Positions 57,948-64,000 of a stretch of DNA of 64,000 bases are shown here, piece by piece. The DNA comes from Paeniroseomonas aquatica (lineage in GTDB: Bacteria; Pseudomonadota; Alphaproteobacteria; Acetobacterales; Acetobacteraceae). Each line of letters opens with the position of its first letter. The stretch's first letter is position 1. The stretch lies in contig NZ_JAUFPN010000153.1 of assembly GCF_030409335.1 (NCBI RefSeq), forward strand, positions 124,001 to 188,000, read 5' to 3'. Below the pieces are notes generated by a model, which worked only from the letters and a program-made list of their open reading frames with translations, was not told where the DNA came from and searched no databases. Position numbers and translations under genes: made by a program.

Positions 57948-57973
57948 CGCGGCGGGAAATCGGCCCCGCCGCG
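57948..57973 (-). terminator. GC-rich hairpin directly after the CoxL-like gene
   Basis: CGCGGCGGG and CCCGCCGCG form a 9-bp stem around eight bases, six bases from the stop codon. No T-run follows. It may protect the 3' end or assist the downstream terminator. Confidence 0.5.
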
Positions 57974-57979
57974 CAGGGT

Positions 57980-60313
57980 TCAGGCAGCGCGGGCCAACTC
58001 GATCGCCTTCCACACGCTCTCCGGGGTCGCCGGCATGTCCATGTCGGTGACGCCGACGGCCGAGAGCGCATCGACCAGAGCATTCATCAGCGCCGGCGGC
58101 GAGCCGACCGCCCCCGCCTCGCCGGCGCCCTTGACGCCGAGCGGATTGGTCTCGCAGGGCACCGAGAGGAATTCGACCTCGATGTCCGGCAGGTCCTCGG
58201 CCCGCGGCAGGGCGTAGTCCATGAAGGAGGCGGACAGCAGCTGGCCGCTTTCCTTGTCGTAGGCGGTCCGCTCGTGCACCGCCTGGCCGATGCCCTGGGC
58301 GACGCCGCCATGCACCTGGCCGCGGACGATCATCGGGTTGATGGCATGGCCGACGTCATCCACCACCACGTAGCGCGGCACTTCAATCAGCCCGGTATCC
58401 GGGTCCACCTCGACCTCGGCGATGTGGCAGCCGTTCGGGAAGGTATGCGACTTGATGTCGGCCACCTCGGCCGCATCCAGCAGGGTCGCCGCCTCGCCCT
58501 TCGCCGCCCGCTCCCGCTGGATCTGCGCCAGGGAGAGGATATCGACGCCACGGTCGGTGCCGACCACGGTGAACTTGCCGCCCACGGTGGCAAACTCGAT
58601 GTCGGAGACCGAGGCTTCCAGGTGCTCGGAGGCGGCCTGCTTGCCCTTCTCGATGACCGAGGCGGCGGTCAGCAGGATCGCCTGGCCTTCCGAGTAGAGC
58701 GACCGCGCGCCGCCGGTGCCGCCACCGGTCGGGATCTCGTCCGAATCGCCCTGGACGATGCGGATCTTCTCCATCGGGATGCCCAGCTCATGGCTGGTCA
58801 GCATGGCATAGGCGGTCTCGTGGCCCTGGCCGGTGGACTGGGTGCCCACCAGCACGTCGACGAAGCCGTCCTTGGCGAAACGCACCTCGGCCCGCTCGGT
58901 CGGCCCGCCGCCGGTCGCTTCCAGGTAGTAGGCGACGCCGATGCCGCGCTGGCGGCCCTTGGCCTTGGAGGCCGCCTGGCGGGCCGGGAAGCCGGCCCAG
59001 TCGGCGTTCTTCAGCGCCGCATCCAGCACCGCGACGAAGTCGCCGCTGTCGTAGCGCTGGCCGACCGCCGTGGTGTAGGGCATGGCGCTGGAGGGCACCA
59101 TGTTGCGCTTGCGCAGCTCGATCCGGTCGATGCCCAGCTCGCGCGCCGCGGCATCGATCAGCCGCTCGACCACGTAGTTGCTCTCGGGCCGGCCGGCGCC
59201 GCGATAGGCGTCCACCGGGACGGTATTGGTCAGCACGCCGATGACATGGGCGTGGATCGCCTGGAAATTATAGACGCTGGCCAGGACCTTGGTGCCGGCG
59301 CCGGTCGGGATCATCGGCGCGAAGGTCGAGAGATAGGCGCCCATGCCGGCGTAGTTGGTGGTCCGCAGCGCCAGGAACTTGCCGTCGGCATCGAGCGAGA
59401 GCTCGGCCTCGGTGATGTTGTCGCGGCCCTGGGTGTCGGACTGGAAGGCCTCAGTCCGCTCGCTGGTCCATTTCACCGGCCGGCCAAGCCGGCGGGCGGC
59501 CATGCAGACCAGGGCGTATTCGCCGTAGAGGTAGAGCTTCATGCCGAAGCCGCCGCCCACGTCCGGCGTCACCACCCGGAACTTCTCCGGCGCGGTCTTG
59601 AAGACGCTGCCGGCCAGCAGGTTCTTGACCAGCCAGCTTCCCTGGGTGCCGCAGTAGAGGGTGAATTTCTCGAGTTTCGGGTCGTATTCGGCGGTGGCCG
59701 CACGGACCTCCATGCTGTTCACGATGACCCGGTTGTTCACCACGGTCAGCTTGGTGACATGCGCCGCCTTGCCGGCGAGCTCCGCCGCCTTGGCCTTGTC
59801 GCCGGTCTCCCAGTCGAAGACGGTATTGTTCGGGATGCCGTCCCAGACCTGCGGCGCGCCGGGCAGGCGGGCGGTGGCGAGGTCGGTCGCCGCCGGCAGC
59901 AGGTCGTAGTCGACCATCACCGCCTCGGCGCCGTCCTTGGCGGCTTCGGCGGTCTCGGCGACGATGAAGGCGACCGCGTCGCCGACATGCCGGACCCGGT
60001 CGGTCGCCAGCGCGCCGCGCGGGGTATTGGCGCGGTCGGTGCCGTCGATGTTCTTCAGCGGGATGACGCAGGGGATCTCGCCCAGGCCTTCCTCGGCCCA
60101 GTCCTTGGCGGTCAGCACCGCCAGCACGCCGGGGACCTCGAGTGCCGCGGCGGTGTCGATGGACAGGATCTTCGCCGCCGCATGCGGGCTGCGCAGCACC
60201 ACGCCATGCGCCGCCCCGGCCATGACGATGTCGTCGGTATAGCGGCCGCCGCCGATCAGCAGCCGCGGATCCTCGATCCGTCGCATCGGCTGGCTCAGCC
60301 CGAACTTGGCCAT
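57980..60313 (-). CDS. Xanthine-dehydrogenase-family molybdopterin subunit (form II CoxL-like)
   Basis: 777 residues, the full length for the large subunit. Landmarks are RRIEDPRLLIGGGRYTDDI, VTPDVGGGFGMKLYLYGEYA, VDAYRGAGRPESNYVVERL (the AYRGAGR motif of form II CoxL, in contrast to AYxCSFR of true CO dehydrogenases), GTQSTGQGHETAYAML and the catalytic-Glu region NPLGVKGAGEAGAVGSPP. It hydroxylates an aldehyde, purine or aromatic substrate at a molybdenum centre. The usual FAD and 2Fe-2S subunit genes are not adjacent; it lies between RND genes and ppa, so partners must come from elsewhere. Confidence 0.9.
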   Translation of the reverse strand: MAKFGLSQPMRRIEDPRLLIGGGRYTDDIVMAGAAHGVVLRSPHAAAKILSIDTAAALEVPGVLAVLTAKDWAEEGLGEIPCVIPLKNIDGTDRANTPRGALATDRVRHVGDAVAFIVAETAEAAKDGAEAVMVDYDLLPAATDLATARLPGAPQVWDGIPNNTVFDWETGDKAKAAELAGKAAHVTKLTVVNNRVIVNSMEVRAATAEYDPKLEKFTLYCGTQGSWLVKNLLAGSVFKTAPEKFRVVTPDVGGGFGMKLYLYGEYALVCMAARRLGRPVKWTSERTEAFQSDTQGRDNITEAELSLDADGKFLALRTTNYAGMGAYLSTFAPMIPTGAGTKVLASVYNFQAIHAHVIGVLTNTVPVDAYRGAGRPESNYVVERLIDAAARELGIDRIELRKRNMVPSSAMPYTTAVGQRYDSGDFVAVLDAALKNADWAGFPARQAASKAKGRQRGIGVAYYLEATGGGPTERAEVRFAKDGFVDVLVGTQSTGQGHETAYAMLTSHELGIPMEKIRIVQGDSDEIPTGGGTGGARSLYSEGQAILLTAASVIEKGKQAASEHLEASVSDIEFATVGGKFTVVGTDRGVDILSLAQIQRERAAKGEAATLLDAAEVADIKSHTFPNGCHIAEVEVDPDTGLIEVPRYVVVDDVGHAINPMIVRGQVHGGVAQGIGQAVHERTAYDKESGQLLSASFMDYALPRAEDLPDIEVEFLSVPCETNPLGVKGAGEAGAVGSPPALMNALVDALSAVGVTDMDMPATPESVWKAIELARAA

Positions 60314-60410
60314 GGGGACCTCCCGTCAAATGTCTGCCGCATCATTTGCGGAGGATGGGGCCGCAGGGAAGGGGGGACGGCAGGAAATCCGTCCCCCGGG
60401 CCTGGCCGGA

Positions 60411-63400
60411 TCAGTGCCGGGGGGCGTCGGTCCGGTCGGGGGCCGGGTGCGGGCCTTCGCCCGGGCCGATCGAGGCCGGCTCGACCGGCCGGGCGCCGAG
60501 CCAGCCCTTCACCCTCTCCCGGGTGCCCTGGAACACCACGTAGAGCATCGGGATCATGAAGATCCCGAAGATCGAGGCCGCCAGCATCCCGCCGAAGACC
60601 GGGGTGCCGACCGCCCGGCGGGAAAGCATCGCCGCGCCGCTGGCGGTCACCAGCGGCACCAGGCCGAGGACGAAGGCGATCGAGGTCATCATCACCGCGC
60701 GGAACCGCAGCCGCGAGCCCTCGATGGCCGCGTCGCGGATCGACAGCCCCCGCTCCCGCGATTCCTTGGCGAATTCGATGATCAGGATGCCGTTCTTGGC
60801 GGCCAGCGCGATCAGCACCACCAGCCCGATCTGGGCATAGACGTCGAGGCTCATGCCCGCGAGCTTGATGGCGAGGAAGGAGCCGAGGCCGCCGACCGCG
60901 ACCGACAGCAGCACCGGCACCGGAATGGTCCAGCTCTCGTACAGCGCCACCAGGAAGAGGTAGGCGAAGAGGATGGCCAGCGCGACGACGTAGATGGTCT
61001 GCCCCGCCGCCAGCCGCTCCTGGTAGGCGGTGCCGGTCCACTCGTAGCTGTAGCCCGCCGGCAGCACCCGGCCCGAGAGCTCCTGCATGGCGTTCAGTGC
61101 ATCGCCCGAGGAGACCCCGGGCTTGGGCGCGCCGTTGATCAGCACCGCCCGGTAGTTGTTGTACCGGCTGATGGTCTGCGGCCCGACCACGATCCGCACG
61201 TCGGCGAAGGCCCGCAGCGGCACCATCTCGCCGCGGGTGTTGCGGACCCGAATGCGCCAGATGTCCTCGATGTCGTCGCGGTCGTTCGCCTCCGCCTGGA
61301 TGTTCACCTGCCAGGTGCGGCCGAAGAGGTTGAAGTCGTTGACGTAGAAGCCGCCGAGCGTCGCCTGCAGGGCCGAGAAGATGTTGTTGATCGGCACGCC
61401 CAGCGCCTGCGCCTTGTCCCGGTCCACGTCGAGGAACAGCGAGGGCGTGGCGGCCGAGAAGGTGGAGAAGACCTGCTGCAGCCGCGGGTCCTGGTTGGCC
61501 GCGACCACCAGCCCGAGCATGGCGCTGCCGAGCTCCGCCGGGTCGCGCCCCTGGAGATCCTGGAGCTGGTACTCGAAGCCGCCGCCGGTGCCGAGGCCGA
61601 TGATCGGCGGCAGGTTGAAGGCGACGACGGTCGCCGTCCGCACATTGGCCCCGGCGCCGAAGACCCGGCCGATGGAGGCGAAGACGCTGTCCGCCGCGCT
61701 GGTCCGGTCCTCGAAGGGCTTCAGCCGGGCGACCAGGAAGGCGGAGTTCGACTGCGCGCCCTGGTCGATCAGGCTGAAGCCGACGATGGCCAGCACGTTC
61801 TCGACCGCCGGGATGTCCTTCAGGATGCCCTCGACCTGCTCGACCACCGCCCGGGTGCGGGAGAGCGAGGCGGCCTGCGGCAGGGAGACCTGGATGAAGA
61901 AGGTCCCCTGGTCCTCCTGCGGCAGGAAGCCCTGCGGCGTCCGGGAGCCTAGGGTGAAGATGCCGAAGCCGATCGCCGCGGTCAGCACCAGCGAGATGAC
62001 CGAGAACCGCACCAGCCGGCGGACCACCGCGGCATAGCCGTCCCGCACCTTGTCGATCGCCCGCAGCACGTACTTGATCGGCCCGCGCTTCGGCCCGGTG
62101 TGCCGCAGGAACAGCACGCAGAGCGCCGGCGACAGGGTCAGCGCGTTGATCGCCGAGATCACCATCGCCGCCGAGATCGTCACCGCGAACTGCCGGAACA
62201 GCACGCCCGAGAGGCCGGGGATGAAGGCGATGGGCACGAAGACCGAGAGCAGCACCAGGGTGATGGCGATGATCGGCGCGGTGATCTCGGCCATCGCCTG
62301 CTTCACCGCCCGGTTCGGCGTCCAGTCCGGGTGCTCCTCCATCACCCGCTCGACGTTCTCGACCACCACGATGGCATCATCGACCACGATGCCGATCGCC
62401 AGCACCATGGCCAGCAGCGAGACGGTATTGGCGCTGTAGCCGATGGCCAGCAGGATGGCGAAGGCGCCGATGAGGGAGACCGGCACCGCGACCGTCGGGA
62501 TGATGGTCGCCCGCAGCGAGCCGAGGAACAGGTAGACGACCACCACGACCAGCACGAAGGCCTCGAGCAGGGTCTTGATGACCTCCTGGATGGTGTCCAC
62601 CACGAAGGTCGAGCTGTCGTACAGGACCTGCACCCGCATCCCCTCGGGGAAGCGGGTCGCCATGTCGTCGAGCGTCCGCTGCATGGCGCCCGAGACGGTG
62701 ACGGCATTGGCGCCGGGCGAGAGATAGACGCCGGTCGTCACCGCGCCCTGGCCGTTCAGCCGGCTGACCGTGTCCATGGACTGGGCGCCGAGCTCGACCC
62801 GCGCCACGTCGCGCAGCCGCAGCACCGAGCCGTCCGAATTGGCCCGGATGACGATGTCGCTGAACTGCTCGGGCGTGACCAGCCGGCCGAGCGTCTGGAT
62901 GTTCATCTGGAACTGCTGGGTGTCCGGGATCGGCTGGGCGCCGATCCGGCCGACCGCGGCCTGGACGTTCTGCGACTGGATGGAGGTGATGATGTCCTGC
63001 GGCGTCAGGTTCAGGCTGGTCAGCCGGTCCACCTCGAACCAGACCCGCATGGAGTAGTTCTGCGCCCCGAACAGGTTCACCTGGCCGACGCCGGGCACCC
63101 GCGACATCCGGTCGATCATGTTGATCGTCAGGTAGTTCGACAGGAAGAGCGGGGTGTGCTCGGGGTTGGTCGAGGTCAGCGCGATGAACTGCAGCACCGC
63201 GCTGGATTGCTTCCGCACCACCAGCCCCGAGCGCTGCACCTCCTGCGGCAGGCGGGCGATATTGGCCTGGATGCGGTTGTTGACGTTGACGGTGTTGATG
63301 TCGGGGTTGGACCCCAGGGCGAAGCTGACGCTCAGCGAGTAGGTGCCGTCGTTGGCGGAGTTCGAGCGCATGTAGATCATGTTCTCGACGCCGTTGACGG

Positions 63401-63605
63401 CGCTCTCGATGATCTGCGCGACGGTCGACTCGATCACCGCCGCCGAGGCGCCGGGGTAGTTGGCGTTGACCGAGACCTGTGGCGGGACGATGTCCGGGAA
63501 CTGCGCGACGGGGATCCGCAGCAGGGCGAGCAGCCCGGCCAGGGTGATGACGATGGCGATGACGATCGCCAGCCGGGGCCGGTCGACGAAGACGCTCGAG
63601 ATCAT
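60411..63605 (-). CDS. RND multidrug efflux permease, HAE1 (AcrB/MexF-like)
   Basis: 1064 residues, the standard length. It begins [19 protein letters not shown] and contains the proton-relay aspartate pair in [19 protein letters not shown] near residue 405, two large periplasmic loops and 12 helices. The first loop includes [19 protein letters not shown], and the last helices include [21 protein letters not shown]. It exports drugs, solvents or metabolites through a tripartite complex. The adaptor gene is immediately upstream on the same strand, six bases away. An outer-membrane channel gene is not in the window. Confidence 0.95.
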   Translation of the reverse strand: MISSVFVDRPRLAIVIAIVITLAGLLALLRIPVAQFPDIVPPQVSVNANYPGASAAVIESTVAQIIESAVNGVENMIYMRSNSANDGTYSLSVSFALGSNPDINTVNVNNRIQANIARLPQEVQRSGLVVRKQSSAVLQFIALTSTNPEHTPLFLSNYLTINMIDRMSRVPGVGQVNLFGAQNYSMRVWFEVDRLTSLNLTPQDIITSIQSQNVQAAVGRIGAQPIPDTQQFQMNIQTLGRLVTPEQFSDIVIRANSDGSVLRLRDVARVELGAQSMDTVSRLNGQGAVTTGVYLSPGANAVTVSGAMQRTLDDMATRFPEGMRVQVLYDSSTFVVDTIQEVIKTLLEAFVLVVVVVYLFLGSLRATIIPTVAVPVSLIGAFAILLAIGYSANTVSLLAMVLAIGIVVDDAIVVVENVERVMEEHPDWTPNRAVKQAMAEITAPIIAITLVLLSVFVPIAFIPGLSGVLFRQFAVTISAAMVISAINALTLSPALCVLFLRHTGPKRGPIKYVLRAIDKVRDGYAAVVRRLVRFSVISLVLTAAIGFGIFTLGSRTPQGFLPQEDQGTFFIQVSLPQAASLSRTRAVVEQVEGILKDIPAVENVLAIVGFSLIDQGAQSNSAFLVARLKPFEDRTSAADSVFASIGRVFGAGANVRTATVVAFNLPPIIGLGTGGGFEYQLQDLQGRDPAELGSAMLGLVVAANQDPRLQQVFSTFSAATPSLFLDVDRDKAQALGVPINNIFSALQATLGGFYVNDFNLFGRTWQVNIQAEANDRDDIEDIWRIRVRNTRGEMVPLRAFADVRIVVGPQTISRYNNYRAVLINGAPKPGVSSGDALNAMQELSGRVLPAGYSYEWTGTAYQERLAAGQTIYVVALAILFAYLFLVALYESWTIPVPVLLSVAVGGLGSFLAIKLAGMSLDVYAQIGLVVLIALAAKNGILIIEFAKESRERGLSIRDAAIEGSRLRFRAVMMTSIAFVLGLVPLVTASGAAMLSRRAVGTPVFGGMLAASIFGIFMIPMLYVVFQGTRERVKGWLGARPVEPASIGPGEGPHPAPDRTDAPRH

Positions 63606-63611
63606 GGCGGC

Positions 63612-64000
63612 TCAGCCCGCCCGGCCGGCCGGGGCCGGGGGCGAAGCGGGTGCCCCGGGGGGGCGTGCGCCCGGCGGCGGCGCGCCGGCCGGGGCCGGGT
63701 TCACCTCCTGGCCCGGTCGCACCCGCTGCAGGCCTTCGCTGATGACCTGCTCGCCGCCGGCCAGGCCGTCCTCGACCACCACCTGGTCGCCGATGGTCCG
63801 GCCGAGCCGCACCGGCTTGCGCTGCGCCTTCTTCTCGGCGTCCACCGCCAGGACGTAGTTGCCGCCCTGGTCCTGCAGCACCGCGGCGCGGGGCAGCACG
63901 ATGGCCTGCACCGGCTCGTTGCCCTCGACCGTGACGGTGACGAACTGCCCGTCGATCAACGCCCGGTCGCCGGCGGCGCCGGCCTGCACGCCCTCCCGGC
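63612..64000 (-). CDS. RND efflux periplasmic adaptor, 5' part outside the window
   Basis: Only the C-terminal ~129 residues are present; the frame is open through the right edge. The visible part is the last beta-barrel and membrane-proximal domain: [61 protein letters not shown], followed by a Pro/Ala-rich tail that replaces the usual short end. It is the MexE/AcrA-type partner of the adjacent RND permease and is co-transcribed with it. Confidence 0.88.
   Translation of the reverse strand, partial: REGVQAGAAGDRALIDGQFVTVTVEGNEPVQAIVLPRAAVLQDQGGNYVLAVDAEKKAQRKPVRLGRTIGDQVVVEDGLAGGEQVISEGLQRVRPGQEVNPAPAGAPPPGARPPGAPASPPAPAGRAG

Noticed and set aside
57980-60313. True aerobic CO dehydrogenase large subunit
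   Set aside because: The active-site loop is AYRGAGR, not the AYxCSFR loop with the copper-ligating cysteine, and no coxS/coxM genes are adjacent.
1-64000. CRISPR arrays, rRNA, tRNA, transposase genes
   Set aside because: No regularly spaced repeats, no conserved RNA sequences, and no DDE or tyrosine/serine recombinase motifs were noticed in any large frame. Intergenic gaps are short.

Overview
The window looks like chromosomal DNA of a very GC-rich alphaproteobacterium, most likely a member of the Acetobacteraceae (Roseomonas-like). The reasons are: long overlapping genes with strong G/C in third codon positions, a class I lysyl-tRNA synthetase, an alphaproteobacterial-type LexA box (GTTC-N7-GTTC), family-5 solute-binding proteins without their permeases, and AT-richer DNA only in promoter islands (about 1030-1250, 7400-7600, 17800-17910 and 18900-18970). 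The family-level placement is an inference. I saw no rRNA, tRNA, CRISPR array or insertion sequence.

Layout. (1) 1-10802 is a surface-glycan locus. It holds a truncated GT2 transferase, a HAD-UbiA fusion, a DprE1-like FAD oxidase and a DprE2-like reductase (together a decaprenyl-phospho-D-arabinose-type pathway), a Wzx-like flippase, a GtrB/DPM-like polyprenyl-phosphate glycosyltransferase and two large GT-C-type membrane proteins. (2) 10795-17042 holds housekeeping and accessory genes: a TerB-like protein, a DinG-type helicase, a DUF2934 protein, an MBL hydrolase and an MFS transporter. (3) 17046-30814 is a compact podovirus-like module in T7 gene order: an S24 repressor and two early genes behind a LexA box, a terminator, then a gp7.3-like small protein, portal, scaffold, capsid, two tail-tube proteins, a gp14-like protein, a tail spike, a small-terminase candidate, the large terminase, a holin-like protein and a cell-wall hydrolase. 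It has no integrase, RNA polymerase, replication genes or gp15/gp16 ejection proteins, and every frame is open. (4) 30801-45269 holds two solute-binding protein/amidase pairs, pyrD, a HAD-IIA hydrolase, a MocR regulator divergent from a pyridoxamine-phosphate-oxidase-like gene, two transporters, an AlgH-like protein and a peroxiredoxin. (5) 45326-57221 holds an unusual lysS-mprF pair (mprF is short and ends at a perfect palindrome), asd with a textbook terminator, a Tat-exported amidohydrolase, a band-7/NfeD pair, three small membrane proteins, an LLM oxidoreductase, a VapBC pair and a DUF445 protein. (6) 57270-64000 holds ppa, a lone CoxL-type molybdopterin subunit and an RND efflux operon cut by the window end.

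The most interesting system is the 13.8 kb T7-like particle module. It has the size and composition expected of a domesticated particle, such as a gene-transfer-agent-like element with podovirus architecture. Its control region combines a cleavable-type S24 repressor, a LexA box and three tandem copies of a 13-bp unit carrying a Shine-Dalgarno sequence. Second is the D-arabinose pathway coupled to a flippase and GT-C enzymes. Third is the overlapping lysyl-tRNA synthetase/MprF pair.
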